64,000 nt of DNA from Duganella sp. BuS-21 (GCA_041874725.1 CP097466.1:1798001-1862000); one strand, 5' to 3'. Numbered from the stretch's first letter, positions 41,606-50,981 are shown. Numbers and translations: made by a program. The notes: generated by a model from the sequence alone, not told the origin.

Positions 41606-43855
41606 GTGAGCGACGACAAGAGCAACCCCTGGCTGAACTGGCCCGGTAATCCCTTCAACCTGGCCCAGCAAGCAAGCGATTACTGGATCGATGCGGCCCA
41701 GCGATCCATCCTGTTTATGGACGTGCTGCGCGAGCGCGGCGACGAGCGCAACCATCGCGCCGAACAGACCGCCCCCCACGTGCTGAGTTTTAAATTCGAG
41801 GTCGTGATGGACGGCCGCCATCTTGAGCGGCCGGTCAACTACGGCCTGCTGCACATCCTGCAGCCCGACGGTGTAGCGCCCGATCCCTCCAAGCGTCCCT
41901 TCATCGTGTTCGATCCGCGCGCCGGCCACGGCCCCGGCATCGGCGGCATGAAGCACGACAGCGAAATCGGCGTGGTGCTGAAGGCCGGCCATCCGTGCTA
42001 CTTCGTCGGCTTCCTGCCACATCCCTGTCCCGGCCAGACCATTGAAGACGTGTGCCGCGCCGAAGCGCAGTTCATCGCCAAGGTGGCCGCGCTGCATCCC
42101 CAGGCCGACGGCAAGCCGGCCCTGATCGGCAACTGCCAGGCCGGCTGGCAGATCATGATGACCAGCGCCCTCAATCCCGACCTGGTCGGCCCGCTGGTGC
42201 TGGCCGGTGCGCCGCTGTCCTACTGGGCCGGTGTGCGCGGCAAGAACCCCTTGCGCTACCTGGGCGGCGTGCTTGGCGGCACCTGGATGACGGCGCTCGC
42301 GGGCGACCTCGGCAACGGCATCTTCGACGGCGCGCAGCTGGTGGAAAATTTCGAGAAGATGAATCCGTCCAACACGCTGTGGAGCAAGAACTACAACGTC
42401 TACTCCAAGATCGACACCGAGGCGCAGCGCTTCCTGGAGTTTGAAAAATGGTGGGGCAACCCGGTGCTGCTGAACGCCGGCGAAATGCAGTACATCGCCG
42501 ATTCGCTATTCGTCGGTAACCGCTTGAGCGACGCCGCGCTGATGGACAGCAACGGCCACCGCATCGACCTGCGCAACATCAAGTCGCCGATCGTGGTGTT
42601 CTGTTCGTGGGGCGACGACATCACGCCGCCGCAGCAGGCGCTGGGCTGGGTGCTCGACCTGTACGAGGACGATGCGGCGCTGGTGGCCGGCGGCCAGACC
42701 ATCATCTACTCCATGCACCAGAGCATAGGCCACCTGGGCATCTTCGTCTCGGCGTCGGTGGCGAACAAGGAACACGAGGAATTCACGGCGGCGATGGACA
42801 TGATCGACATCATGCCGCCGGGCTTGTACGAAGCGGTGTTCCTCGACAAGGACGAGGAAATGCTGCAGGCGGAAATCGCCGCCGGCGACCTGGCCGCAGG
42901 CGACTATGTGATGCGCTTCGAGCGCCGCAATCTGGAGTCGTTGCGTGCGCTGGGCGGCAACGACGTCGAGGATGAACGCCGCTTTGCCACCGTGGCGCGG
43001 CTGTCGGAAATCAACAAGGGCTTGTATCAGACCTTTGCCAGCCCGCTGGTGAAAAGCCTGGTGACCGAAGCGAGCGCCGAGCGCCAGCGCGAATCGCATC
43101 CACTGCGCCTGCGCTACACCGCGTTCTCCAGCAAGAACCCGCTGCTCAACAGCATTCCGGCGTTGGCCGAGAAGGTGCGTGCCGAGCGCCGGCCGGTGGC
43201 CAAGGACAATGTGTTCCTGCAAATGCAGGAGGCGTGGTCCAAGCAGATCGTCGACGCGCTGGACCGCTATCGCGATGCGCGCGACCAGGCCACCGAGAAC
43301 ATCTTCCTGGGCGTGTATGGCTCGCCGCTGCTGCAGGCGCTGGTGGGCCTGAGCACCGATGGCGGCAAGCCGCGCCGCATCGGCCGCGACATCGCGCGCG
43401 AGGCGGCCGGCAGCGCCACCCGCGCCGCGCTGGCGCTGCGCACCAAGGAGGGCGGCGTGACCGAGGGCATTATCCGCGCCTTGCTGTACATCTTCCGCAG
43501 CCCGGAAATGAGCGCGGCGGACGAGCGCGCCTTTGCCGCCATGCGCCAGCTGCGCTTGCGCACCTCCGACGACAAGGAGATGAGCGTCACGCTGCTGAAG
43601 ACCATCCTGCGCGAGCAGTACCTGATGCTGCAGGTGGACGAGGAAGCGGCGCTGGCCGATCTGCCGCTGCTGCTGCCGGAGGCGCCGGAGGCGCGCGCGA
43701 CGGCGCTGGGCATCGTGCGTCAGGTGGCGGGCGCCACCGGCACGCTGGCCGGCGACGCCGCCACGCGCCTGGAGCGCATCGCCACCATGTTCGGCCCGCA
43801 GGCGCCGACGCTGGCGGTGGTGCGCAAGAAGAAGCGGAGCTCTTCGGCAGCCTAG
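41606..43855 (+). CDS. DUF3141 domain protein (PHA synthase-like alpha/beta hydrolase)
   Basis: 749 aa from GTG 41606, chosen because GGAGGA lies 6 bases upstream. The open frame reaches 47 codons further back into the promoter region. The N-terminal half is an alpha/beta-hydrolase with a nucleophile box GNCQAGWQ, where Cys177 takes the place of serine as in polyhydroxyalkanoate synthases. Later come FCSWGDDITPPQQ and HQSIGHLGIF as likely Asp and His. The first 60 residues (NPWLNWPGNPFNLAQQASDYWIDAAQRSILFMDVLRERG) also resemble PHA synthase. Function is uncharacterised, probably acyl-CoA or polyester related by homology. Convergent with, and overlapping by 4 bases, the GNAT gene. Confidence 0.88.
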   Translation: MSDDKSNPWLNWPGNPFNLAQQASDYWIDAAQRSILFMDVLRERGDERNHRAEQTAPHVLSFKFEVVMDGRHLERPVNYGLLHILQPDGVAPDPSKRPFIVFDPRAGHGPGIGGMKHDSEIGVVLKAGHPCYFVGFLPHPCPGQTIEDVCRAEAQFIAKVAALHPQADGKPALIGNCQAGWQIMMTSALNPDLVGPLVLAGAPLSYWAGVRGKNPLRYLGGVLGGTWMTALAGDLGNGIFDGAQLVENFEKMNPSNTLWSKNYNVYSKIDTEAQRFLEFEKWWGNPVLLNAGEMQYIADSLFVGNRLSDAALMDSNGHRIDLRNIKSPIVVFCSWGDDITPPQQALGWVLDLYEDDAALVAGGQTIIYSMHQSIGHLGIFVSASVANKEHEEFTAAMDMIDIMPPGLYEAVFLDKDEEMLQAEIAAGDLAAGDYVMRFERRNLESLRALGGNDVEDERRFATVARLSEINKGLYQTFASPLVKSLVTEASAERQRESHPLRLRYTAFSSKNPLLNSIPALAEKVRAERRPVAKDNVFLQMQEAWSKQIVDALDRYRDARDQATENIFLGVYGSPLLQALVGLSTDGGKPRRIGRDIAREAAGSATRAALALRTKEGGVTEGIIRALLYIFRSPEMSAADERAFAAMRQLRLRTSDDKEMSVTLLKTILREQYLMLQVDEEAALADLPLLLPEAPEARATALGIVRQVAGATGTLAGDAATRLERIATMFGPQAPTLAVVRKKKRSSSAA

Positions 43856-44313
43856 TCGGGCGCCTTCAGCGGCTTGCGCATGAACACGCTGAGCGGATGG
43901 TCCGGGTAGTCGCCGTAGGGGCCGCAGCGCTCGAAGCCTTGGCGGGCGTACAGCGCTAGCGCCTCGTGCATGTCGGGGCCGGTTTCCAGCATCAGCTGCG
44001 GGCAGCCGGCGCCGCGTCCGGTTTGTTCCAGCAGCGCCATCAGCTGCCGCGCGGTGCCAGCGCCGCGCGCGGCGGGACGCACATACATGCGCTTGATCTC
44101 GCCATACTCGCCGCACAGCACCATGGCGGCGCAGCCGATCGCCGCGCCGGCCGCATCGCGCGCCACGGCGAACTGGATATTCGGCTGCAGCAGCGCCTGC
44201 ACATCAAGCGCGTACACCGATTCCGGCGGATACAGGCCGAGCAGGTACTCATCCAGCTCGGTGATCAGCGCGTGGACTTCGGGCTGGTCGGGCGTTTCAA
44301 AGGCGATAGGCAT
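43852..44313 (-). CDS. GNAT family N-acetyltransferase
   Basis: 153 aa from the ATG at 44313 (MPIAFETPDQPEVHALITELDEYLLGLYPPES). The acetyl-CoA-binding signature is the region KRMYVRPAARGAGTARQLMALLEQTGRGAGC, with the RxxGxG/A pattern, followed by LETGPDMHEALALYARQGFERCGPYGDY. The acceptor substrate is unknown. An extended frame upstream runs into the operator of the divergent XRE gene and is rejected. Its stop overlaps the end of the DUF3141 gene by 4 bases on the opposite strand. Confidence 0.9.
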   Translation of the reverse strand: MPIAFETPDQPEVHALITELDEYLLGLYPPESVYALDVQALLQPNIQFAVARDAAGAAIGCAAMVLCGEYGEIKRMYVRPAARGAGTARQLMALLEQTGRGAGCPQLMLETGPDMHEALALYARQGFERCGPYGDYPDHPLSVFMRKPLKAPD

Positions 44314-44332
44314 GGTGTCATTTTGCTGGATG

Positions 44333-44355
44333 AAAAATCCAGTATAATGGATTTC
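44333..44355. promoter_or_regulatory. Promoter and inverted-repeat operator of XRE-cupin regulator
   Basis: AAATCC and GGATTT flank a TATAAT -10 box (44343-44348) symmetrically. Transcription would start near the ATG at 44356, suggesting a leaderless message. The placement of the repeat on the -10 box suggests repression, probably by the regulator itself and affecting the divergent GNAT gene. Confidence 0.5.
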
Positions 44356-44922
44356 ATGGACATCAATCAACTTATTGCCAGCCGCGTGCTGAATTTGCGC
44401 AATGCGCGCGGGCTATCGCTGGCGGCGCTGGCCGAACGCAGCGGCGTCAGCCGCTCCAATATTTCCCTGATCGAACGCGGCGAAAGCAGCGCCACCGCCA
44501 CCGTGCTGGACAAGCTGGCCGGCGCGCTGGGCGTGACCATGGCCTCGCTGTTCGCGGCGCAGGACGCGGCGCCGTCTCCGCTCAGCCCGCGCGCCGAACA
44601 AGCCGTGTGGACCGATCCCGCTTCCGGCTACACGCGGCGCCAGTTGTCGCCCGGCGTGCGCTCGCCGATGCAGCTGGTGGAAGTGGAATTTCCGCCCGGC
44701 CGGCGGGTCGCCTACGACCAATCGCCGCACGGCGCCGACATTCACCAGCAGGTGTGGCTGCTGGCAGGCGAGATCGTGGTCACTGCGGGAGACCAGCAAT
44801 GGCATCTGCAAGCAGGCGACTGCGTCGCCTTCCGCGAAGGCCAGCCCATCGCCTACGAAAACCCCGGCACCACCCCGGCCCGCTACCTGGTCGGCCTGGT
44901 GACCCTGCCATTCGCGCCCTAA
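44356..44922 (+). CDS. XRE-family transcriptional regulator with cupin sensor domain
   Basis: 188 aa. The N-terminal HTH_3 domain (residues about 5-62: ASRVLNLRNARGLSLAALAERSGVSRSNISLIERGESSATATVLDKLAGALGVTMASLF) is followed by a cupin_2 fold at about 105-180 (VEVEFPPGRRVAYDQ, HQQVWLLAGEIVVTAGDQQWHLQAGDCVAFREGQPIAYENPG). Such proteins sense small ligands and often govern an adjacent enzyme; the divergent GNAT is the natural candidate. ATG 44356 is preferred; an ATG three codons earlier overlaps the -10 box. Confidence 0.9.
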   Translation: MDINQLIASRVLNLRNARGLSLAALAERSGVSRSNISLIERGESSATATVLDKLAGALGVTMASLFAAQDAAPSPLSPRAEQAVWTDPASGYTRRQLSPGVRSPMQLVEVEFPPGRRVAYDQSPHGADIHQQVWLLAGEIVVTAGDQQWHLQAGDCVAFREGQPIAYENPGTTPARYLVGLVTLPFAP

Positions 44923-44964
44923 AAGGCGTTTGACCATTTTTAGTTTACTGTGCATACTGTGTAT

Positions 44965-45333
44965 ATGAAGAGCGGCTTTGTATTTTCCCAGACAGACACC
45001 AGCCCCATGTATCAGCAGATCATGGAGCAGATCAAGCAGCGCATCGCTGTGGGGGATTGGCCGCCTCAAACGCCGTTGCCATCGGTACGGGAGCTGGCCA
45101 GCGAGATCAAGGTGAGCATCATCACGATCAAGCGCGCCTACCTGGAGCTGGGCCGTGAGGGCGTCATCATCACCCAGCAGGGCAAAGGCAGCTGGGTCAG
45201 CGATGCGCTCGACATGAAGCTGCTTCAGCGGCAGGAGTTGATGCAGCATCTGGAGCAGGCGGGCAAGCTGGCGCACTCTCTGTCCCTGTCGGAGGAGAAG
45301 ATACTGCAGATGCTCAAGCCGTACATGGAATAG
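44965..45333 (+). CDS. GntR-family transcriptional regulator (YtrA type)
   Basis: 122 aa. Winged helix at about residues 10-75 (SPMYQQIMEQIKQRIAVGDWPPQTPLPSVRELASEIKVSIITIKRAYLELGREGVIITQQGKGSWV), then a short helical tail without a large effector domain, typical of the YtrA subfamily that represses its own ABC operon. ATG 44965 lies in the repeated ACTGTG-CATACTGTGTATATG context, which may include the operator; no Shine-Dalgarno is seen. A GTG five codons upstream is the alternative start. It is followed after 9 bp by the ABC ATPase. Confidence 0.9.
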   Translation: MKSGFVFSQTDTSPMYQQIMEQIKQRIAVGDWPPQTPLPSVRELASEIKVSIITIKRAYLELGREGVIITQQGKGSWVSDALDMKLLQRQELMQHLEQAGKLAHSLSLSEEKILQMLKPYME

Positions 45334-45342
45334 GGGACTGGA

Positions 45343-46254
45343 ATGGATTTGCCATTGGCAGTAGAGTGCACGGGAATCAGCAAGCGCTATCCGCATTTCG
45401 CGCTGGAGGCGGCCGACCTGCTTGTTGAGCAGGGTACCGTGATGGGCCTGGTCGGCCCCAACGGCGCCGGCAAGTCGACCATGCTGCGCATGGTGATGGG
45501 GCTGCTGGCGCCGGATGCCGGTACCGTCAAGGTGCTGGGCTACGCCATGCCGGAACAGCAGGTGGCCGCCAAGCGCAACATCGGCTTCATCGCCGAGGAC
45601 ATGCGGCTGTACGACAGCGAGACCATCGGCTTTCACATGGCCTTCATCAAGTCCATCTTCGCCAGCTGGGACGCGGACTATGCCAGGCTGCTGCTGCGCC
45701 GCTTTGACTTGAATGAACGCCAGAAGGTCAAAGGCCTGTCGCACGGCCAGCGCGTCAAGGCCACGCTGCTGCTGGCGCTCGCGCGCCGGCCGTCCCTGCT
45801 GGTGTTCGACGAACCGACCACCGGCCTCGATCCCGCCGTGCGCAAGGAAGTGCTCGATGAAATGATGTCGGCCCTGGCGGACGAGACGCGCTCGATCCTG
45901 TTTTCGTCGCACAACACGGCGGACGTCGAACAGATTTCCGATTACATCACCTTCATCTATGGCGGCCGCATCGTCGAAAGCCGCAACAAGGAAGACTTCA
46001 TCGATGGCTGGCGCAGGCTGCGCCTGACCCGGCAACCGGACCAGCCCTTGCCGGAACTGGTCAACATCATGGATGTTCAGCAGAGCGGCCGGCTGTGCGC
46101 CGTCACCGTCAATGATTACGACGATGCCGTCGCCGCGCGCTTTGCCGGCGCCGGCCTGGCCGTCGGCGCGGTGGAACGGTTGACGCTGGAAGAAATCTTC
46201 CTCGCCCACGTCAAGTGCGCCAAAGCCGACACCTTGATGGCGCTGACGTCATGA
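45343..46254 (+). CDS. ABC transporter ATP-binding protein (YtrB-like)
   Basis: 303 aa. Walker A GPNGAGKST near residues 39-47, a signature region GLSHGQRVKATLLLALAR, Walker B LLVFDEPTTGLD and switch SSHNTADVEQ, followed by a C-terminal extension of about 80 residues usual in ABC-2 type systems (GGRIVESRNKEDFIDGWRRLRL). ATG 45343 is 9 bp after the GntR gene; it overlaps the permease gene by ATGA. Probably an exporter or membrane-stress ABC system under YtrA-type control. The transported compound is unknown. Confidence 0.93.
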   Translation: MDLPLAVECTGISKRYPHFALEAADLLVEQGTVMGLVGPNGAGKSTMLRMVMGLLAPDAGTVKVLGYAMPEQQVAAKRNIGFIAEDMRLYDSETIGFHMAFIKSIFASWDADYARLLLRRFDLNERQKVKGLSHGQRVKATLLLALARRPSLLVFDEPTTGLDPAVRKEVLDEMMSALADETRSILFSSHNTADVEQISDYITFIYGGRIVESRNKEDFIDGWRRLRLTRQPDQPLPELVNIMDVQQSGRLCAVTVNDYDDAVAARFAGAGLAVGAVERLTLEEIFLAHVKCAKADTLMALTS

Positions 46255-46940
46255 GTACCTCGATCATCCCGCAACTGGTGCGCAAGGATCTGCGCCTGGC
46301 GCGCGGCGCCATCCTGACCTTCGGCCTGGTGAGCCTGGCTGCTATGCTGCTCGTGCCGCTGCTGCACGGACACATACCGGACTGGGCGCTGATCAACCTC
46401 GGCTTCATCCTGCTGGTCGGCCCCGCCGCCACCTGCGGCATCGTGCTGGCGATGAAGACCAATGTCTTTGAGCGGGAAAAGTCGACCCAGGCCTTCATCA
46501 TGAGCCTGCCGGTGACGATGCGCGAATACACGCACGCCAAGCTGCTGGTCAACCTGCCGGTGTTTGTCGTGTTCTGGCTGGCGGTCAGCGCGGTGGCGTT
46601 CTACCTGGCTTTCGGCCTCGGGCTGTTTCCACCCGGCGCGGCGCCGTTCATCACCATGGTCTTCCTCGGCGTGTTGGTGGCCTACTGCTGCATCCTGAGC
46701 GCCAGCCTGGTGTTCCAGTCGCTGGGGGCGACGGTGCTGGCTATCCTGTTATTCGAGCTGGCCACGTCGGCCTATTTGTGGACCGTCGCCTACAGCGAGC
46801 CGATCGCACGCCATGTCTACGGCGCGACGGCAACCTGGAATGCAACGGCGCTGTCCATCGTGGCGGTGCAGGTGGTGGTGGCGGTTGCCGTCATCGCGGC
46901 AACGGTGCATATTCAAGGGGCAAAGCGGGACTGCATCTGA
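46251..46940 (+). CDS. ABC-2-like integral membrane subunit
   Basis: 229 aa with about six hydrophobic helices (AILTFGLVSLAAMLLVPLL, LINLGFILLVGPAATCGIVLAM, LLVNLPVFVVFWLAVSAVAFYLAFGLGLF, PFITMVFLGVLVAYCCILSASLVF, and two more). The segment NVFEREKSTQAFIMSLPVTMREYTHAKLL is the usual cytoplasmic loop of ABC-2 permeases where the ATPase docks. Start ATG 46251 overlaps the ATPase stop. Permease assignment rests on topology and operon position. Confidence 0.85.
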   Translation: MSTSIIPQLVRKDLRLARGAILTFGLVSLAAMLLVPLLHGHIPDWALINLGFILLVGPAATCGIVLAMKTNVFEREKSTQAFIMSLPVTMREYTHAKLLVNLPVFVVFWLAVSAVAFYLAFGLGLFPPGAAPFITMVFLGVLVAYCCILSASLVFQSLGATVLAILLFELATSAYLWTVAYSEPIARHVYGATATWNATALSIVAVQVVVAVAVIAATVHIQGAKRDCI

Positions 46941-46947
46941 TTCGCTG

Positions 46948-46953
46948 TATAAT
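46948..46953 (+). promoter_or_regulatory. Possible -10 box for dusA
   Basis: A perfect TATAAT, 35 bp before the dusA ATG. No convincing -35 at 16-18 bp, so only the -10 is reported. Confidence 0.4.
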
Positions 46954-46988
46954 GACGGCCCCCAATCGATTCCCGTAGTGGCCACCCC

Positions 46989-48014
46989 ATGACCATCATC
47001 ACCTTGCCGACCGCCGACCAAGCACCTGTAGTGCCTAGCCGCCGCCTGTCCGTGGCGCCGATGATGGACTGGTCGGACCGCCACTGCCGCATGTTCCATC
47101 GCCATATCAGCAAGCACACCTGGCTGTACACGGAGATGGTGACCACCGGCGCGTTGGTCTATGGCGACGTCGAACGCCACCTGCGCTTCAACGAGGAAGA
47201 GCATCCGGTCGCCCTGCAGCTGGGCGGCAGCGACCCGGCCGACTTGGCCACCAGCGCCAAGCTGGGCGAGAAGTGGGGCTACGACGAGATCAACCTGAAC
47301 TGCGGCTGCCCGTCCGAGCGCGTGCAGAAGGGCGCTTTCGGCGCCTGCCTGATGGCCGAGCCGCAACTGGTGGCCGATTGCGTGAAGGCCATGCGCGACG
47401 CCGTCTCGATCGACGTCACCGTCAAGCACCGCATCGGCATCGACGATGTGCAAAGCTACGATTTCGTGCGCGACTTCGTGGGCAAGGTGGCGGACGCCGG
47501 CTGCACTACGTTCATCGTGCACGCGCGCAACGCCATCCTCAAGGGCCTGTCGCCCAAGGAAAACCGCGAAATCCCGCCGCTGAAGTATGCATACGCCTAC
47601 CAGCTCAAGCGCGATTTCCCTGACTTCGAAATCATTATCAACGGCGGCATCAAGACCGAAGCCGACATCGACGAGCATTTGCAGCATCTCGACGGCGTGA
47701 TGCTGGGCCGCGAGGCATACCACAATCCGTTCGTGATGGCCAACTTCGACCAGCGCTACTACGGCGACCACAGCGCGCCGAAGACCCGCGAACAGGTGCT
47801 TGAAGCCATGATTCCCTACATCCAGGCGCAGCTGGCCCAGTACGGCCCGCTCGGCCTGAAGCTCAATTCCATCACCCGCCACATGCTCGGCATCATGACC
47901 GGCCTGCCCGGCGCCCGTGCCTTCCGTCAGACTTTGTCCGACTCCAAAAAGCTCGCCCTCGGCGACGCCAATTTGCTCCTTGAAGCCGCAGCCCGCCTGC
48001 GTATTGCTGCTTAG
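46989..48014 (+). CDS. dusA: tRNA dihydrouridine(20/20a) synthase DusA
   Basis: 341 aa flavoenzyme that reduces U20/U20a in tRNA. SVAPMMDWSDRHCRMFHR at the start, the catalytic cysteine in NLNCGCPSERVQKGAFGACLM, the FMN-binding VKHRIGIDD and INGGIKTEADI, and the DusA tail ITRHMLGIMTGLPGARAFRQTLSD. ATG 46989 is the first codon of the frame; stop at 48014, followed by a complex hairpin. Confidence 0.95.
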   Translation: MTIITLPTADQAPVVPSRRLSVAPMMDWSDRHCRMFHRHISKHTWLYTEMVTTGALVYGDVERHLRFNEEEHPVALQLGGSDPADLATSAKLGEKWGYDEINLNCGCPSERVQKGAFGACLMAEPQLVADCVKAMRDAVSIDVTVKHRIGIDDVQSYDFVRDFVGKVADAGCTTFIVHARNAILKGLSPKENREIPPLKYAYAYQLKRDFPDFEIIINGGIKTEADIDEHLQHLDGVMLGREAYHNPFVMANFDQRYYGDHSAPKTREQVLEAMIPYIQAQLAQYGPLGLKLNSITRHMLGIMTGLPGARAFRQTLSDSKKLALGDANLLLEAAARLRIAA

Positions 48015-48029
48015 GAAACTCAATTTCGG

Positions 48030-48085
48030 CGAACTTTCAATGGGTGTGGTTAAATTTCCACGCAGAAAGTTCGCTTGCGTATTTT
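48030..48085 (+). terminator. Bipartite hairpin terminator after dusA
   Basis: Outer arms GCGAACTTTC and GAAAGTTCGC enclose an inner GTGTGG/CCACGC hairpin; ATTTTTG follows the right arm. The remainder of the 337-bp gap holds the chemoreceptor promoter and no gene. Confidence 0.6.
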
Positions 48086-48100
48086 TGAGGCAGTAATTGC

Positions 48101-48130
48101 TTGCTTTGAGGCAAAATTTGCATCTATAAT
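48101..48130 (+). promoter_or_regulatory. Promoter of the methyl-accepting chemotaxis gene
   Basis: TTGCTT (48101-48106) and TATAAT (48125-48130) with an 18-bp spacer, leaving a 5' leader of over 200 bases before the ATG in which I see nothing else. Confidence 0.6.
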
Positions 48131-48351
48131 TCCGTAATATACACACATATCCACCGACCTTCGTTGTGTGTTGCGGCCCAAAAAACTACATGCAAGTTGC
48201 TGGTGGAGCGTCAAATTTTGCATTCGCAGTCATTGTTTGCTACTGTCATAGCTTATTACTTAGCAGCAAGGGTTTTGTTTGAATGACGCGACCACAAGAC
48301 GTGTTATTCGGGGCAACTTCTATCAACAGTGTCACTTAAGAAGACGACGAA

Positions 48352-50100
48352 ATGAATTTAGCAAAAATGAAAGTCGGTACGCGCCTCGGCCTTGGATTCG
48401 CCCTGGTGTTGCTGTTCCTGGTGGCAGTGACTGCCGTGGGTATCGTGCGCATGGCGCAGATCCAGGACCGCCTGGATCACGTGATTAGTGTCAACAACGT
48501 CGTGTCGCGTCTGGTAGTCGACATGCGCAACAACGTGAGCGAGCGTATCAATTCGCTGAAAGTCCTGACCATGATCGCCGACCCGGCCGACATGGAAACC
48601 GACATGAACCGCATCAAGGAACTGGCCGGCAAGTACGCCGAAGCCCAGGGCAAGCTGAGCGCACAGTTCGCGCTGGAAGCCACGCCTGAAGAAAAAGCCC
48701 TGCTGGCGACCGTCAAGGAAAGCGAAGCGATCGCCATGCCGGCCATCGCCAAGGCGTCGGAATTGTGGCTGGCGGCCAAGCCTGAAGAGGCGACCCGCGT
48801 GCTGGTCAAGGAAATCCGTCCAGCCCAGAAAAAATGGATGGCCGCCCTGGATCAACTGGGCGCGCTGGAAGATCAGATGAACGCGCAGATGCAGGTTGAC
48901 GCCGCTGCCGGCTTCTCCAGCGCCCGCAACTTCATGATCATCATGGGCCTGCTGGCCGTGGTGATTTCGGTGGCTGCCGCACTGGTGATCACCCGTGGCC
49001 TGCTCAAGCAGCTGGGCGGCGAGCCGGATTACACCGCTTCGATTGCCGGTTCGATCGCCAATGGCGACCTGTCGATCTCGATCAACACCAGCGGCGCCGC
49101 ACCGGACAGCCTGGTGTCGGAAATGCGTGAAATGCGCAATAGCTTGCGCGATATCGTGAGTCAGGTGCGCACCGGTACCGAAACCATCGGCACCGCCTCG
49201 CGTGAAATCGCCGCCGGTAACGTCGATCTGTCCTCGCGTACTGAAATGCAGGCATCGTCGCTGGAAAAAACCGCGTCGGCCATGGATCAGCTGACCTCGA
49301 CCGTTAAGCAGAACGCCGACAATGCCCGTGAAGCCAACCAGCTGGCATCGGCCGCATCGGACGTCGCCGTCAAGGGCGGCCAGGTGGTGTCGCAAGTGGT
49401 TGACACCATGAGCTCGATCGACGCATCGGCCAAGAAGATTGTGGACATCATCGGCGTGATCGATGGCATCGCCTTCCAGACCAACATCCTGGCGCTGAAC
49501 GCCGCTGTTGAAGCGGCCCGTGCCGGCGAACAAGGCCGCGGCTTTGCGGTGGTGGCGTCGGAAGTGCGCAACCTGGCCCAGCGTTCGGCCGGTGCGGCTA
49601 AAGAAATCAAGATGCTGATCGACGACTCGGTGGAAAAAGTCGGCGCCGGCACCAAGCTGGTCGGCCAGGCCGGCGTGACCATGGAAGAAGTGGTGTCCTC
49701 GGTCCGTCGCGTCACCGACATCATGAGCGAAATTGCCAACGCCAGCCAGGAACAGAGCGCTGGTATTGCCCAGGTCAACCAGTCCATCATCGAGATGGAC
49801 AGCATGACCCAACAGAATGCCGCGCTGGTGGAAGAAGCCGCCGCCGCAGCACAAAGCTTGCAGGATCAGGCTGGCGAGTTGTCTCGCGTGGTCAGCATCT
49901 TCAAGCTGGTGGAAGGTGAAGAGCGCGCAGTAGTTGCCGCGCCTGCATTCGCCACCAAAGCAGCCGTGGTCAAGCCGATCGCAGCCGCCCGCGCTCCAGT
50001 GAAGAAACTGGCTGCACAGCCAGCGGCCGCACCGGCAGCCAAACCGAAGAAAGTCGCCGCAGCCAGCACCGCCGGCAGCGACGAATGGGAAGAGTTCTAA
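48352..50100 (+). CDS. Methyl-accepting chemotaxis protein
   Basis: 582 aa. First membrane helix at about residues 10-32 ([20 protein letters not shown]), a periplasmic four-helix-bundle sensor, second helix near 195-218 ([25 protein letters not shown]), HAMP, then the signalling domain with the hairpin tip [46 protein letters not shown]. The last residues DEWEEF match the xWxxF-type tether that recruits CheR/CheB. It relays ligand occupancy to CheA; ligand unknown. ATG 48352 is the first codon of the frame and has only a weak purine-rich site. Confidence 0.95.
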   Translation: MNLAKMKVGTRLGLGFALVLLFLVAVTAVGIVRMAQIQDRLDHVISVNNVVSRLVVDMRNNVSERINSLKVLTMIADPADMETDMNRIKELAGKYAEAQGKLSAQFALEATPEEKALLATVKESEAIAMPAIAKASELWLAAKPEEATRVLVKEIRPAQKKWMAALDQLGALEDQMNAQMQVDAAAGFSSARNFMIIMGLLAVVISVAAALVITRGLLKQLGGEPDYTASIAGSIANGDLSISINTSGAAPDSLVSEMREMRNSLRDIVSQVRTGTETIGTASREIAAGNVDLSSRTEMQASSLEKTASAMDQLTSTVKQNADNAREANQLASAASDVAVKGGQVVSQVVDTMSSIDASAKKIVDIIGVIDGIAFQTNILALNAAVEAARAGEQGRGFAVVASEVRNLAQRSAGAAKEIKMLIDDSVEKVGAGTKLVGQAGVTMEEVVSSVRRVTDIMSEIANASQEQSAGIAQVNQSIIEMDSMTQQNAALVEEAAAAAQSLQDQAGELSRVVSIFKLVEGEERAVVAAPAFATKAAVVKPIAAARAPVKKLAAQPAAAPAAKPKKVAAASTAGSDEWEEF

Positions 50101-50212
50101 GTCGTCTTGAAAATTTTATTGCCGCAGTCTGCCGTCCGCTTTTGTGGACGCATGGTCCGCTGTGGAGTTCGTTTAATCAGTCGTTAATAACAATTCATTG
50201 GGAAATCGCATT

Positions 50213-50542
50213 ATGAACAAGTCTGTATTCGCCGCCGTCCTCCTGTCCGCCGCCACCTCGGCCTTCGCCGCTGAAGTGCCAGCCTCGCTGAACGACAAAA
50301 ACTGCAAAGCAGAGTATCCAAAAGCCTCGCTGATGAACGAAGAGCAAGGCGATGTCACCATGGCCTTCCTGGTCGGCGCCGACGGCAACGTGGTCGAGTC
50401 GAAAGTCGAGAAGTCGAGCGGCTTCAAAAACCTGGACAAGGCAGCCCTGAAAGCCCTGAGCGCCTGCAAGTTCAAACCGGGCACCAAGGACGGTTCCGTG
50501 GCCCAGACCTGGACCAAGGTCGACTATAGCTGGAAGCTGTAA
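50213..50542 (+). CDS. Secreted TonB C-terminal-domain protein (copy 1)
   Basis: 109 aa. Cleavable signal peptide (MNKSVFAAVLLSAATSAFA|AEV) and then a lone TonB_C-type fold: CKAEYPKASLMNEEQGDVTMAFLVGADGNVVESKVEKSSGFKNLDKAALKALSACKFKPGTKDG. It lacks the membrane anchor and Pro-rich spanner of true TonB, so it cannot couple to ExbBD by itself. Two cysteines (near 33 and 86) could form a disulfide. ATG 50213. About 75% identical by eye to the next gene, which suggests tandem duplication. Whether it modulates the TonB receptors nearby is unknown. Confidence 0.85.
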   Translation: MNKSVFAAVLLSAATSAFAAEVPASLNDKNCKAEYPKASLMNEEQGDVTMAFLVGADGNVVESKVEKSSGFKNLDKAALKALSACKFKPGTKDGSVAQTWTKVDYSWKL

Positions 50543-50614
50543 TCAGCCTCACCTAGGCCGTGTGCGAGCACGGCCGGCAAAGCCGGATAGATACACCACT
50601 TTTGGGGAAATCAG

Positions 50615-50962
50615 ATGTCTACAAATAAGCGTTGGTTGAGTGTGTTCGCAGCAGTGCTCGTGTCGAGCGCCCCGGCAGTTTTTGCAGCCGAAGTACCAGC
50701 TAGTTTCGATGCGAAAAATTGCAAGGCTGAATACCCGAAAGCCTCCCTGATGAATGAAGAGCAGGGTACGGTCTCGATGTCCTTCCTGGTCAAGCCGGAT
50801 GGCAGCGTGGCCGATTCCAAAGTGGATAAGAGCAGCGGCTTCAAGAATCTGGACAAGGCGGCCGTCAAAGCCCTGAGCGCTTGCAAGTTCAAGCCGGGCA
50901 CCAAGGACGGCGCACCTGCCGAAACCTGGACCAAGGTCGACTATGCCTGGAAGCTGGACTGA
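50615..50962 (+). CDS. Secreted TonB C-terminal-domain protein (copy 2)
   Basis: 115 aa. Signal peptide MSTNKRWLSVFAAVLVSSAPAVFA followed by AEVPASFDAKNCKAEYPKASLMNEEQGTVSMSFLVKPDGSVADSKVDKSSGFKNLDKAAVKALSACKFKPGTKDG, the same TonB_C-like domain as its upstream neighbour, with both cysteines kept. ATG 50615, with GGGGA at 7 bases. It ends in a strong terminator, so the pair probably forms one transcript. Periplasmic location inferred. Confidence 0.85.
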   Translation: MSTNKRWLSVFAAVLVSSAPAVFAAEVPASFDAKNCKAEYPKASLMNEEQGTVSMSFLVKPDGSVADSKVDKSSGFKNLDKAAVKALSACKFKPGTKDGAPAETWTKVDYAWKLD

Positions 50963-50981
50963 TATCCGGTGATGCCATAGC

